From positions 28,726 to 92,725 of the forward strand of contig JARXAH010000014.1 in the NCBI GenBank assembly GCA_029865945.1: 64,000 bases of DNA, in the 5' to 3' direction. This stretch comes from Bacteriovoracaceae bacterium. GTDB taxonomy: Bacteria > Bdellovibrionota > Bacteriovoracia > Bacteriovoracales > Bacteriovoracaceae. A program made the position numbers and the translations under genes. Shown here piece by piece: positions 9,601 to 18,662 of the stretch. The notes below the pieces were generated by a model. The model saw nothing but the letters and a program-made list of their open reading frames with translations. It made no database searches and had not been told where the DNA came from. Each line of letters starts with the position of its first letter. Position 1 is the first letter of the stretch.

Positions 9601-11049
9601 ATTAGTTGGCTAGTCGATCTTTATGAATTGGGTTTGGGTGGAATCTTGGCCGATGATATGGGTCTAGGTAAAACCATTCAAGCGCTCAGTTTTATAGATC
9701 ACTTGCGGGAAAAAAATACTTTGGGTGCGGTCCTTATTGTTGTCCCATCTTCACTCGTTTTTAATTGGATACATGAGTCTAATAAATTTACACCTTTGCT
9801 TAAGTTAAAAAGCTATAGCGAAATTATCAAAGAAAATAGAAACGATGATTCCTTTAGTGAGTTGCCCACTCAAATTATCATCGCAACCTATGGACAACTC
9901 CTCCATAATGAATCTTGGTTTTTAAAGTATAGATGGAATTTGGTTTTATTTGATGAAGCTCAAAATTTAAAAAATATTGTGGCATCAAGAACGGCGAGTG
10001 CAAGAAAACTAAAGGCGAATATGAAAGTTGCCTTAAGTGGAACGCCGATGGAAAATCATTATGGAGAATTTTATTCGCTGGTGGATTTAGTTGTACCTGG
10101 TGCCTTGGGTGAATATGATAAATTTAAAAAAGATTTTCAATTAAATTCGAAAATTTCAGATCGAGATTATTTCGATCCAAGAAATGTGGAATTTTTGAAA
10201 CTTAAAACGAAGCCGATTGTTTTAAGAAGAAAGAAAAGTGAAATTTTAAGTCATCTTCCAGAAAAAATTGAGAGTGAGATACTGCTATCATTCGATAAGA
10301 AACAAGAAAAAATTTATCGAGACATAGCCATTGCCTGCAATAATAATGTCCAAATTGCTATTCAAAATAAGGGCGAGTTAAATACCCAAATTGAAATGCT
10401 TGCCGCTTTATTAAAACTGAGACAAGTTTGTAGCTCGCCCAAATTAATTAAAAACTTAGATAAGAAGTTAGAATATAAAGACGATTCTCCCAAGATTGAA
10501 CGGCTCGGTGAAATGATTGAAGAAATTTATAGCACAGCGGAATCGGTTCTTGTTTTCACAACTTTCCTTACTACGATTGATTTGATTAGTGAAAAATTAA
10601 AGGAAAAAAATATTGATCATAAGATCATTAGTGGGCAAACATCGCTTGCGGACAGAAAAAATATTTTGGCGGAATTTACCCATTCGACAGCGCCCATGGT
10701 TCTGATTATGACACTCAAGACGGGAGGTGTGGGCCTAAATCTAACGAAAGCAAGATATGTGATCCACTTTGAGCCTTGGTGGAATCCGGCGGTAGAAAAT
10801 CAGGCCACTGATCGCAGCCACCGGATGGGACAAAATAAAAATGTTCACGTCTATCGCTTGCTCATGAATCATTCGGTGGAAGAAAAAATCGGTCAGCTGA
10901 AAAGTAGAAAAGGTAAATTATTTGATGCCCTATTTGAGGATAAAGATTTTAATCCAGACGAAGTTGGGGGTTCAATCGATATTGACGCAAATAAGGTAAA
11001 AACAAATTCTCGTTTATCTAAAGACGATTTTACATATCTGCTATCTTGA
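6646..11049 (+). CDS. SNF2-family helicase/ATPase with N-terminal SEC-C zinc motif
   Basis: A large (1467 residue) DNA-translocating ATPase. The N terminus carries a SEC-C zinc motif (CYCGSNHKYKNCC, Cys13/15/24/25), a short metal-binding module also found at the end of SecA. A long unassigned region follows (residues about 40-970), rich in Phe, Lys and Asn. The C-terminal third is a complete SNF2 motor: Walker A ADDMGLGKT near residue 1005, the DEAQ box near 1103, LRQVCSSP, TGGVGLN, and DRSHRMGQ near 1387. Bacterial SNF2 proteins usually have a SWIM zinc finger; here SEC-C stands in its place. It overlaps convergent radA by 9 bp. Alternative starts at 6658 and 6670 are possible; the 6658 ATG has GAGG six bases upstream. 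Confidence 0.9.
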   Translation: MRRVMEIGMNSPCYCGSNHKYKNCCGNLSKQNDFPYKAIPSQDIGEFLTTKHISRDELSPLFFNFFVSLNRNYASNDYFKLAEELISRLSEVTFYFSRDKNFSFINFYFMNDFFSLRTDLEGKILLSKIEEDNLEKFFRTTILYWLLLRHKEKFFNYESHKFIFSVKHEFTNAVFPIETTMDRNDYDVSFQSLLFHCPTNSEGKELLNLNSPATLSHGLRVEIPLPFPVVDSYRLKISEKKFKYPLVAAEAGIEAHEFISKSSVKIKNQGPKLYFLFKEQGREVCLELRDLLYHPFFNYLPDSLREECFHFFDFKLTRIREIRDDYWKSYRFTKLQYSSSGGFEATEDESLYHVGFVNFVLNMYPEIEIKKIKNRFYFDFMGHVLTQFLRNSSVENLTETPIPSYFSIDGKIKFPLSAIDVEDRDALIKPKLSFLYDEKNISYIYNLSTPSQFSEEFIYSSDPKSGLRVLYSNKNFILTLSNECDIDSLKYEIKSFLNRHDKRIPCEEQPFDSGHKFVFFPNNYHHLINIENSFNHFANFKRKLHYHFIIDSSIANRTAPKNLKSQIHIDRFDSNEMIFKICLNDPENSKYNLNFNYFWIKVFLEGFNKGINGACYGELKEYASKEDEMSRHFDLLYCRHAGIFRYLSMKIFDYLDYHFIKNPINFLMQRDEKFLNDCIDETCKILAEGRDDQKISATLASYIKVFIKNTIFELTAPQLNLSYLQGPIVVSRYEAFSENIKFLLMLYTTAFPSSSPISGFIKSKSSDVKFTLNPNEQFNFKNPFDSKIIPLLNFCSYEMKIELKKLPANYMDLLLSNPAIEIYLGGKKIQELNESDFQSQLSMKESKGEIDWFSLNPEIFFQGKKIDIQKAFDNPQGPIIEHEGNFYLINKRKLPSIKWLEFFWNQMKQRNTKKKSAILGHENYVQQERSWALEMLALHQSGVKVVGGDKWEELKSKYEGLGKNLSYPPTKANQSIPLLPYQREGISWLVDLYELGLGGILADDMGLGKTIQALSFIDHLREKNTLGAVLIVVPSSLVFNWIHESNKFTPLLKLKSYSEIIKENRNDDSFSELPTQIIIATYGQLLHNESWFLKYRWNLVLFDEAQNLKNIVASRTASARKLKANMKVALSGTPMENHYGEFYSLVDLVVPGALGEYDKFKKDFQLNSKISDRDYFDPRNVEFLKLKTKPIVLRRKKSEILSHLPEKIESEILLSFDKKQEKIYRDIAIACNNNVQIAIQNKGELNTQIEMLAALLKLRQVCSSPKLIKNLDKKLEYKDDSPKIERLGEMIEEIYSTAESVLVFTTFLTTIDLISEKLKEKNIDHKIISGQTSLADRKNILAEFTHSTAPMVLIMTLKTGGVGLNLTKARYVIHFEPWWNPAVENQATDRSHRMGQNKNVHVYRLLMNHSVEEKIGQLKSRKGKLFDALFEDKDFNPDEVGGSIDIDANKVKTNSRLSKDDFTYLLS

Positions 11050-12465
11050 TAATTTTGAGACATAGGGCCCAAGCTCAGTAATTTTTGTTAGCGGTATCAA
11101 AAATGAAGCACTCTTATCATCGCTCTCTTTTTGATACTTTTCTAACAGCTCTTGATTTGACCTTGAGCTTAAAAATACTTTTTCGTGCCCAAATTTTTCT
11201 AATTCTTTTATTCGCTGCTCTTGTTGAGGGACAGGCCTAATTTCTCCTGTAAGGCCGACTTCGCCAATGAAAACCCATTTCTCTGATAGGCCATGCTTAA
11301 AGTAAGAACTAAGAATGGAAGCAATGATACTTAAGTCTGCGTCTCGTGAAGTCACCTTCATGCCGCCCACTAAATTCACAAAAATATCAAAAAACGAAAG
11401 TTGAATATCAAAATATTTTTCAATGATCGCCACCAGCATGGAGAGGCGATTTTGATCAATGCCTTGAGTGGTGCGACGACCATTGCCCATGCGATTCTCC
11501 ACAACCAGCGCTTGGATTTCTAGAAAGAGGGGGCGACTTCCTTCCATAATGCACGTCACTGAGCGGCCGAAGGAGCCTTCAAAACCTTTATCTAAAAAAT
11601 AAAGCGACGGGTTTTCCACAGGAATGAGGCCGCGACTTCCCATTTCAAAGAGGCCAACTTCATCACAATTTCCAAAACGATTTTTTACCGCTCGCACAAT
11701 TCGGTAAAAATGATTTTGATCACCTTCGAAATAAAGCACGGTATCCACCATGTGCTCGAGCACTTTGGGGCCAGCGATATTTCCTTCTTTAGTCACGTGG
11801 CCAATCACGAAAGTGGTGATACCTTGCGCCTTAGCGAGATTGACGAGCTCATAGGTGACTTCGCGAATTTGACTGACCGTTCCGCCAGCGGAGGATAAAT
11901 TTTCGCTCACGGTAGTTTGAATGGAATCGAGCACCAAAAATTTAGGTTTGATTTTTCTTAAGGATTCGACAATTTGCTCCCACCTAGTTTCGTGTTGCAA
12001 ATAAATGTTTTTAGATTTTATTCCCAGACGATGGGCGCGACCCGATACTTGCGACTCACTTTCTTCGCCGCTCACATAGAGAACTTTTTCTTCTGAAAAT
12101 AATAATCCTAAATTTCCACAAAGCTCTAAGAGTAGAGTGGATTTTCCAATCCCGGGTTCGCCCCCCACCAACACCACAGAGCATAGGGTTAGGCCGTTTC
12201 CTAGTACCCGGTCTAATTCTGAAATTCCTGTTTTAATTTTATCTGATTCGGTGAGCGAAACTTCACACATGAGGATTGGGCCTTTGGGTGCGTGCCCCAT
12301 GACGCCTGGTAAATTTCCCGCGGCCAAATTGCTTTTCGTTTTATTCACAATTTCTTCTACGAAGGAATTCCACTGTCCACACTCGGGACATTTTCCGAGC
12401 CACTTGGCACTCTTATATCCACATTCTTGACATTCAAATTGGGTTTTTGTTTTTGCTGCCGCCAC
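11041..12465 (-). CDS. radA: DNA repair protein RadA (Sms)
   Basis: RadA is a RecA-like, DnaB-type ATPase that drives branch migration of recombination intermediates. All hallmarks are present: an N-terminal C4 zinc finger (CQECG...CPECG, residues 15-32), Walker A GGEPGIGKST near residue 100, the RadA-specific KNRFG motif near 260, and a C-terminal Lon-like domain. At 474 residues it is slightly longer than typical (about 455). Its GTG start shares a base with the TAG stop of ligA, so the two are translationally coupled in one repair operon. The 3' end overlaps the SNF2 gene on the other strand by 9 bp. Confidence 0.95.
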   Translation of the reverse strand: MAAAKTKTQFECQECGYKSAKWLGKCPECGQWNSFVEEIVNKTKSNLAAGNLPGVMGHAPKGPILMCEVSLTESDKIKTGISELDRVLGNGLTLCSVVLVGGEPGIGKSTLLLELCGNLGLLFSEEKVLYVSGEESESQVSGRAHRLGIKSKNIYLQHETRWEQIVESLRKIKPKFLVLDSIQTTVSENLSSAGGTVSQIREVTYELVNLAKAQGITTFVIGHVTKEGNIAGPKVLEHMVDTVLYFEGDQNHFYRIVRAVKNRFGNCDEVGLFEMGSRGLIPVENPSLYFLDKGFEGSFGRSVTCIMEGSRPLFLEIQALVVENRMGNGRRTTQGIDQNRLSMLVAIIEKYFDIQLSFFDIFVNLVGGMKVTSRDADLSIIASILSSYFKHGLSEKWVFIGEVGLTGEIRPVPQQEQRIKELEKFGHEKVFLSSRSNQELLEKYQKESDDKSASFLIPLTKITELGPYVSKLSR

Positions 12466-14402
12466 TAGGTCATCCTTTTGAAAAATTCTTCTTCACTGAG
12501 AATAGGAATTTGAAATTTTTTGGCATTAAGAAATTTTGAAGAAGTTGAATCCGTTTCATTGGTGATTAAATAATTTGTTTGCTTATTCACAGAGGAAACA
12601 ACAAGTCCGCCATGGGCCTTAATTTCATCCTCGATGTCCGATCGCTTACGAGAAAGCGCACCCGTGATGCAAATTTTTTGTCCTTGAAGGGAACTGCCCT
12701 TCACTTCTCTTAAGTTAGTTTCCTCTTTAAATTCAAACCCCACGTTCATGAGTTCAGAAATTAATTTATTTTTTTGTTTTAAACTTAAAATGAGTTCACT
12801 GGCAGATTTCTCTGCAAAACCATCAATTGCTATGATCTCTTCTTGAGTGAGATTTAAAAATTTAGGCAGCGTATTAAAACCACGATCGATTAATTTTTCA
12901 ATTTTATTTTTGGAGACGCCACTTAAACCCAAAGCACCCAAAAAAGTGGTGAGCGTCGCCTTCTCTTTGGCGGTTTTGATATTTTGAATAATTTTGGCGG
13001 CCATTTTTTCTTTCACCTTATCAAGCGAGAGCAGTTTGGCCTCATTTAGATGAAACAAATCACTCACACTTTTAATCAGACCTACCTTAACCATTTCCTC
13101 GATTCGCTTTTCACTTAAATCATCAATCCCTATTTGCGATGCAAAATAGATCATTTCCTGCAGTAACTTTTGGGGGCACGTTTCATTTATGCAACGAATC
13201 CACATATCATATTCCACCAACAATTCACTCAGGCAGCTAGGACAATTTGTAGGAACGACAAAGGGAGCTTCGGCCGATTTTATCACCCGCAAAAATTTAG
13301 GGATAACTTCTCCAGACCTAATGATTTCAATTTTATCACCGGCCTTTAACTGAAAGGATTTCACTTGTCCGTAGTTGTGCAGCGTCACTCTTCCAATTGT
13401 TGCCCCACTTAAGGTAACCGGGTCAATATGGGCGACCGGAGTACAAATTCCATTTCGCGACACACCCCACTCAATAGTTTGAATCGTAGTGATGTCCGTG
13501 GCGCCTGGAAACTTGAAGGCCATCTTGTAGCGCGGGTGATGATTGGTGAGGCCTAGGGAATTTTGCACACCTATGTCATTGATCGTAAATACTAGGCCGT
13601 CGATGAGCATTTCCCCATCCCCCATAAATTCCCTAGCGTTTTCAATAAAAGATTCCAGATCCTTGGGAGTGCTACAAAGTTCATGCACGGGAATTTGAAA
13701 TTTCATTTCACCTAAAAAATTTAATTTTCCCGCTTCATTTTTGAAACTTCGTTTACCCAAATAATCAAACGACACAAAATCTAAATACTGGGCCAAGTAG
13801 GTGTGCTCTTTGCGACCCAAAATGCCGGCCACAATGTTTCGCTGAGAGGTGGGGGGAGTGAGCCCTTCACTCGACATTCGCTCAATGAGTTTTTTAAAAT
13901 TCATTTCCTTGCAAAAAATTTCGCCGCGTACTTCCCACTCACCAGCATCGCTCTCATGTTCAACTATTTTGGGAATGCTGGGAATAGAAAGTGCTTTAAG
14001 GGTGATATTTTCTCCCACCTCTCCGTCACCCCGAGTTTTCGCAAGAAATAGTTTGCCGTCTCTATAAACTAAAGAGCAGGAACTTCCATCGTACTTATAC
14101 ATTCCTACGACATCGTGTCCTTCGGCCCACTTTGTTAATTCACTTATTTCATACACTTTATCGAGAGAGAGCATTTTAGTTTGGTGAGCAACCTTCGTAC
14201 CATCTTGTTTTTGAATGGCTCCGACTTGAGTGAGAACAAAATTTTCTGGATCTAACTTTTTAAGTTTACGTTCTAGCTCATCGTACTCTTCATCGCTGAT
14301 GGCGGCATCGCCGCGGTAGTATAAATCTTTATGATAGAGAATTTGTTCGGTTAAGTTTTTAATGACATCTTCAAGGGCATTTACGGATTTTTTGGAATTC
14401 AT
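12465..14402 (-). CDS. ligA: NAD-dependent DNA ligase LigA
   Basis: LigA seals nicks using NAD+. Domain order is normal: an N-terminal NMN-binding domain (YYRGDAAISDEEYDEL), an adenylation domain with the KxDG lysine in MYKYDGSS, an OB fold, a four-Cys zinc finger (CPSC...CINETC), helix-hairpin-helix motifs, and a C-terminal BRCT domain (LQGQKICITGALSRKRSDIE). The length, about 645 residues, is near the family norm (about 670). An upstream GTG at 14426 is in frame and sits just after AAAGGGG, but the spacing is only two bases, so I prefer the ATG at 14402. It is the first gene of ligA-radA. Confidence 0.93.
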   Translation of the reverse strand: MNSKKSVNALEDVIKNLTEQILYHKDLYYRGDAAISDEEYDELERKLKKLDPENFVLTQVGAIQKQDGTKVAHQTKMLSLDKVYEISELTKWAEGHDVVGMYKYDGSSCSLVYRDGKLFLAKTRGDGEVGENITLKALSIPSIPKIVEHESDAGEWEVRGEIFCKEMNFKKLIERMSSEGLTPPTSQRNIVAGILGRKEHTYLAQYLDFVSFDYLGKRSFKNEAGKLNFLGEMKFQIPVHELCSTPKDLESFIENAREFMGDGEMLIDGLVFTINDIGVQNSLGLTNHHPRYKMAFKFPGATDITTIQTIEWGVSRNGICTPVAHIDPVTLSGATIGRVTLHNYGQVKSFQLKAGDKIEIIRSGEVIPKFLRVIKSAEAPFVVPTNCPSCLSELLVEYDMWIRCINETCPQKLLQEMIYFASQIGIDDLSEKRIEEMVKVGLIKSVSDLFHLNEAKLLSLDKVKEKMAAKIIQNIKTAKEKATLTTFLGALGLSGVSKNKIEKLIDRGFNTLPKFLNLTQEEIIAIDGFAEKSASELILSLKQKNKLISELMNVGFEFKEETNLREVKGSSLQGQKICITGALSRKRSDIEDEIKAHGGLVVSSVNKQTNYLITNETDSTSSKFLNAKKFQIPILSEEEFFKRMT

Positions 14403-14449
14403 AGTTGGTAGTTTAAAAAAAACCACTACCCCTTTGCAAGCTTCATCTT

Positions 14450-15925
14450 TTAGAACTGAAAGGTTAGGCCGGCCTTGAGTCCTGTATACTGATACTGCAC
14501 TTCTCTATAGGTGGCGTTATCAAATTTAGCACGATTACTCACCACCTCTAGGCCACCATAAACGCCCATCGCCGGTGTCCATTGATAACTGCTACCTAAA
14601 AAGAAATAAATGTTGGAGTTCGATCTTTCATTTCCGTACACAGTGTCTTGTTCATTGTAATCAGCAAACGGAATCATCTCAGTTCGCAGCATGAGCCTAA
14701 TGTCTTTGACAATGGGAACATCTACTTTTAGTCCTAGTAAAATTCCACCAAAAGAGTTGTCACCGATTCCATCACTTTGAACTAAATCAACGGAGTGACT
14801 ATAGCGAACAATTCCTCCATAGATATCAAGCTGTGGCCCATAAAAAAATCCTAGCGGTAAATATTTGTATCCAACCGCAGCTTTATAAACGGTAGAGGTG
14901 AGTGAAATTTTGGAATTCGTGTTGTTGACGGTATCACTACTTAGATCGCCAATCGATCGCCCGTAACTCAGGTAAGCAAAATAATTTCTTGTTAACCATA
15001 TTTCTCCAGCGACGGTTGCACCCACCATAAAGCCGCCATATTTTTTTTCCGTTGTCGTAGAAGATTTAATATCTTGATTGATTCCATCGAGCGCAAAAGT
15101 GAATACGCCAATTTTTCCAAATTTCATTTGATCTTTTTCTTGATCGCCAATGGTGGTGTCTAATCCGTAGGGAATAGGTTGAATGAGTACCCAATCTCCC
15201 TTCTTAAGGGGAACTTCGGAAAGATAGACTCTGTTAACTCCGATCATTTGCCCGTCTGATAAGTTTGTGATTTTTCCTTTCGCTAAATCTTGGGTGTTCC
15301 ATTCCACAACCTTGCTAAACACCGGATGAATTTTTTTGTTTATCATCCGCTTGACCATATAATCTTGGCCGACCTTAAAGCGATTGTGTCCCGGGCCAAT
15401 GTCTACCGTCACTTGATCGCCGAGCACACCAACCACTGTTCCGTCGTAGGGAATAATTTTAGAATACTCAATGAGCCAAGTTTTTAATTGCTGGATAATA
15501 CTTTCTAATTTGTCGTCGGCCATGAAGGCCTGCTCATCAAAATAAACATAAGTCCCGTCTTCACTATAAACAATGAGGCGCGCTGCAATTCCCCCCACGC
15601 GGCTCTCTAGTCCGATGCGAATGATAGATCCCACTTTTAATTTTTCACCTACCACTTTGATAATTTCTGGTTTGTCGACCACTTGATCTACTTTGTCGCG
15701 ATAATTACTAAAGACGGAGAGCAGCCCAGTGTTTGATCGATAAGAGCACCACGAGCTAACCTTTAACTCGCGATCAATTTGTTCGAAAACGCGAAACGCA
15801 AGTGAGCTTTGTACGTTGTCAGAAACGGGAAGTAGGGTACAATTCTTTAGACTATTTAATTGCGCATGCAATGAAATTAAAATGAAATTTGAAATCCAAA
15901 AAATAGATAAAAATTTAAGTAACAT
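14450..15925 (-). CDS. exported protein, probable outer-membrane beta-barrel C terminus
   Basis: Not recognised by name. It has a signal peptide (about 21 residues ending SLHAQ), then a region of mixed fold with a Cys pair. A double SH3-like stretch follows at about residues 155-255 (DGTVVGVLGDQVTVDIG ... KKGDWVLIQ), similar to FlgT-type C-terminal domains. The last 220 residues have alternating aromatic strands and end in Phe (GLTFQF), typical of an outer-membrane barrel. The plan resembles the exported protein at 17159-18499, so the two may be distant relatives flanking the patatin gene. No SD sequence precedes the ATG; a TATAAT box ends 6 bases upstream, suggesting a leaderless mRNA. Confidence 0.65.
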   Translation of the reverse strand: MLLKFLSIFWISNFILISLHAQLNSLKNCTLLPVSDNVQSSLAFRVFEQIDRELKVSSWCSYRSNTGLLSVFSNYRDKVDQVVDKPEIIKVVGEKLKVGSIIRIGLESRVGGIAARLIVYSEDGTYVYFDEQAFMADDKLESIIQQLKTWLIEYSKIIPYDGTVVGVLGDQVTVDIGPGHNRFKVGQDYMVKRMINKKIHPVFSKVVEWNTQDLAKGKITNLSDGQMIGVNRVYLSEVPLKKGDWVLIQPIPYGLDTTIGDQEKDQMKFGKIGVFTFALDGINQDIKSSTTTEKKYGGFMVGATVAGEIWLTRNYFAYLSYGRSIGDLSSDTVNNTNSKISLTSTVYKAAVGYKYLPLGFFYGPQLDIYGGIVRYSHSVDLVQSDGIGDNSFGGILLGLKVDVPIVKDIRLMLRTEMIPFADYNEQDTVYGNERSNSNIYFFLGSSYQWTPAMGVYGGLEVVSNRAKFDNATYREVQYQYTGLKAGLTFQF

Positions 15926-15929
15926 ATCG

Positions 15930-15948
15930 TTATTATAACTTATAATAA
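15930..15948. promoter_or_regulatory. palindromic divergent promoter with two TATAAT boxes
   Basis: TTATTATAACTTATAATAA is a perfect 9+1+9 palindrome filling most of the 29-bp gap between two divergent genes. It contains TATAAT on the plus strand at 15941-15946 and on the minus strand at 15937-15932. The start codons lie 8 and 6 bases beyond the boxes, so transcription should begin at or within a base or two of each ATG. Neither gene has an SD sequence, in agreement. No good -35 hexamers are visible. Confidence 0.6.
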
Positions 15949-15954
15949 AAAAGC

Positions 15955-17136
15955 ATGAATAAAATAAAAGTAGAAACCCTTAAAGGAAAAAAAATTGGAC
16001 TAGTTTTGTCGGGTGGAGTGGTGCGGGCTGCCGCTTGGCATTTGGGTGTCGCACTTGCGCTAGAAGATTTGGGATTTCGCTTGGGCGATCAAGAAAATAT
16101 GACGACAAAGTATGATTCTGATTTGTGGATCAATACGTTTGTAGGAAGTAGTGCCGGCTCGCTTATCAGCACTTACCTCGCCAATGGTTATTCGCCTCAC
16201 GATATTATTGCCTCCATCATGGGGCACAATAATAAAATTAAAAAACTATCTTACTCAGATATGTTAAGCTTAAAAAAATTTCACTTAAAAACTTCACCTC
16301 AATATAAACTGCACCCGGAGGCGGGGCTACCTACCATTTTAAAAAGCTTGATCGCACCGCTCTACAAAGTTTCCGGATTTTTCACAACCGAAGGCCTTAA
16401 AGCTTATTTGCTCGACTATGTGATTAAGAGTGATGATTTTGCTTCTCTTAAGAGTGATCTTTTTATTGTGGCCACCCAACTTGATCACTCGAGGAAAGTT
16501 ATTTTTAGTCGCTACAATTATCCCAACACCAGACACGATTCCACGGCGCAGTACTACACGGGCGCTCGCATCTCTGATGCGGCAGCGGCGAGCATGACGG
16601 TGCCGCCTTTTTATCGGCCTTATCCCATTTACAATAATCATACTCATCAAGTGGATTATTATATTGATGGGGAAATTAGGGAAACATTATCTACCCACGC
16701 GGCCATCGATAATGGATGCGATGTAGTCATTAATTCTTGGACTCATACGCCTTATCACTATCACGATGAAATTGGCTCTCTTGTTCACCAAGGGATTCCG
16801 GCGATTTTAGTGCAGTCAATATTTCTCATGATTCAAAAGAAAATTATTAATGAGCGCTCCCAGCGCAGCACCGCCAAAGATTTAGTGGAAACGCTCCACG
16901 AGTATTTAACGCGGGAAAAATTTAGCGCCCATCACCGAAATGAAATCTTATCAATTGTGGAACGAAAATTAGATTACCGTCCAGAATTACAAATTATCGA
17001 CATTTATCCAGATCACGATGATCATGAAATGTTTTTCACCGGCATGTTTTCACTCAACCAAAAAGAATTATCGAATGTAGTTCGCAAGGGTTACAAGAAA
17101 ACCATGCAGACGTTTGATGGCATTTCAGGTTTATAA
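15955..17136 (+). CDS. patatin-like phospholipase
   Basis: A patatin-family serine acylhydrolase. LVLSGGVVRAAAWHLG (residues 17-31) supplies the oxyanion-hole glycine loop. GSSAG (residues 64-68) carries the nucleophile Ser66. IDGEIRE near residue 237 supplies the DG aspartate of the Ser-Asp dyad. There is no signal peptide, so it is probably cytoplasmic or exported by another route; related enzymes act on phospholipids. Length (393) is normal for the family. It is divergent from the barrel protein and shares its palindromic promoter. The next gene follows in the same direction after 22 bases, so the two may be cotranscribed. No SD sequence is present. Confidence 0.88.
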   Translation: MNKIKVETLKGKKIGLVLSGGVVRAAAWHLGVALALEDLGFRLGDQENMTTKYDSDLWINTFVGSSAGSLISTYLANGYSPHDIIASIMGHNNKIKKLSYSDMLSLKKFHLKTSPQYKLHPEAGLPTILKSLIAPLYKVSGFFTTEGLKAYLLDYVIKSDDFASLKSDLFIVATQLDHSRKVIFSRYNYPNTRHDSTAQYYTGARISDAAAASMTVPPFYRPYPIYNNHTHQVDYYIDGEIRETLSTHAAIDNGCDVVINSWTHTPYHYHDEIGSLVHQGIPAILVQSIFLMIQKKIINERSQRSTAKDLVETLHEYLTREKFSAHHRNEILSIVERKLDYRPELQIIDIYPDHDDHEMFFTGMFSLNQKELSNVVRKGYKKTMQTFDGISGL

Positions 17137-17158
17137 ATTTTAAGGGGAGATTTTATTT

Positions 17159-18499
17159 GTGAAAATGATATTTTTATTTTTCTCCATTTTCCAATTTGCC
17201 TCCGTCAATTCACAAACAGTTTTAAAAGTAAAAGCGGATTATATTTTGATTAAATCCGGGGAGGAAGTTTTAAAGAGTGGCCAGTTAATCAAAATTGTTT
17301 CGCCTGAAAATCTGCAAAAAACTAAAGGAATTTTTCGCATCACAAAGGCGTCCAAGAAAGGAAACTATTTTGCAAAAAAAATGCGAGGCACGGCCAATGT
17401 GAATGACAAATATTTAAGCTTTGCTAGTGCTCCTCCTCCGATGGAGCCGGCAGATGCCAATGCCAATGCTAATGCAAGTGCAAAAGCAAATGATAGGCCA
17501 AATAAAGAAAGTAAAAGTGATGAGAGTAGTAGCGACAGAAATGAACAATCTGAATCCTCAAGCACTAGGCCTAAGAAAAACGTTTCAAAAAATGATAAAG
17601 AAGCTCAATTGAATTCGCCTTCATCTTCATCCGTCGTAGCACCGTCCCAATCAACAACATTGCCTTCATCCATTGCATCAAAAGACCTCATCGTTAGCGA
17701 AGTGAATGGAGATCAACAAAAAATTCAGCTCAACGGAAATAAAATCGATTCCAGGTATTTCTATAGCGTTTTTAATCCAGATGATAATAATTTGAATGGC
17801 AAAATCAAAATTCAAAAAATTCATTCGAAGCAAATGGCGCAAGGTGTGGTCGTTGAAGGTACCCCAAAGGTTGGGGATATAGTGATGATCACCAACGAAC
17901 TTGTAGAAAATTATCAGGCCGAAAAATCGAATTTCAACAATCAAGAGATGAAGGGACTTTTATTGGGCGCTGGCTACTACTGGCGATCGGATATGGCCAC
18001 AAAATCTGGTGATTTTGCGGTGTCGCCGGGCCTAGAATATAGTTTGGGGATAGGAAAGGCGAACAAAACAAGAATGTGGGACATCTCACTTACTTACATT
18101 GATTCTCCTGCCAATTTTAAATCTGAAACCTTTGTGGAGTTATCTAACCTAAATTTTAAATACTATCGACTTAATTTAAGTTATTCCGCTCTCTTATTTA
18201 ACACCAAATTTGGTTTCCTTTTGGGCACAGGTCTTTCAAGGAGCACGATCAGCGGAACAGTGGTCAACTATGGGCCATATGAACTCAAGAGCAATGGTTT
18301 CAATATTGATGCGAAATTGGCTTACCACTTCGGCAGCACTATCCATTCTCCAAAGATACTTGTGGGATTAAACGAAAGTTACTTTTTTCAGTCGAAGGCG
18401 TCAGGCCCAAATACACCTTATGGGGTTATCACCCTAGAGCCCAAAAAAATCTATTTTACGAGTTATGATATTTCTTTTGTGTGGCCTATTTTTTTCTAA
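17159..18499 (+). CDS. exported protein with low-complexity linker and barrel-like C terminus
   Basis: Not recognised. It starts at GTG with AAGGGGAGA eight bases upstream. A signal peptide (ending ASVNSQ) precedes a small SH3-like domain. A low-complexity linker follows at residues about 100-155 (alternating Ala/Asn, then Ser/Glu/Lys). A second SH3-like domain ends in KVGDIVMITNE, and the last 180 residues have alternating strands ending in Phe. This resembles the outer-membrane-like protein at 14450-15925 and suggests a periplasmic module tethered to a barrel. It lies directly behind the patatin gene, a likely two-gene operon. The linker DNA shows slipped codon repeats (GCNAAT) and may vary in length between strains. 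Confidence 0.65.
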   Translation: MKMIFLFFSIFQFASVNSQTVLKVKADYILIKSGEEVLKSGQLIKIVSPENLQKTKGIFRITKASKKGNYFAKKMRGTANVNDKYLSFASAPPPMEPADANANANASAKANDRPNKESKSDESSSDRNEQSESSSTRPKKNVSKNDKEAQLNSPSSSSVVAPSQSTTLPSSIASKDLIVSEVNGDQQKIQLNGNKIDSRYFYSVFNPDDNNLNGKIKIQKIHSKQMAQGVVVEGTPKVGDIVMITNELVENYQAEKSNFNNQEMKGLLLGAGYYWRSDMATKSGDFAVSPGLEYSLGIGKANKTRMWDISLTYIDSPANFKSETFVELSNLNFKYYRLNLSYSALLFNTKFGFLLGTGLSRSTISGTVVNYGPYELKSNGFNIDAKLAYHFGSTIHSPKILVGLNESYFFQSKASGPNTPYGVITLEPKKIYFTSYDISFVWPIFF

Positions 18500-18662
18500 T
18501 ACCACTGTTTCACTTTCTAGCGCCAATTGTGTATTTTAATGGGCACTTTTCTTTCATTCAAATCTCTCAACTCCTTAAAAAACCTATTAAGTAAATGACC
18601 AATCTTAACTAGATTTAAAATAAATTAAGTTTAATTTGATTTTCTCAAGGAAGGGATTAATT

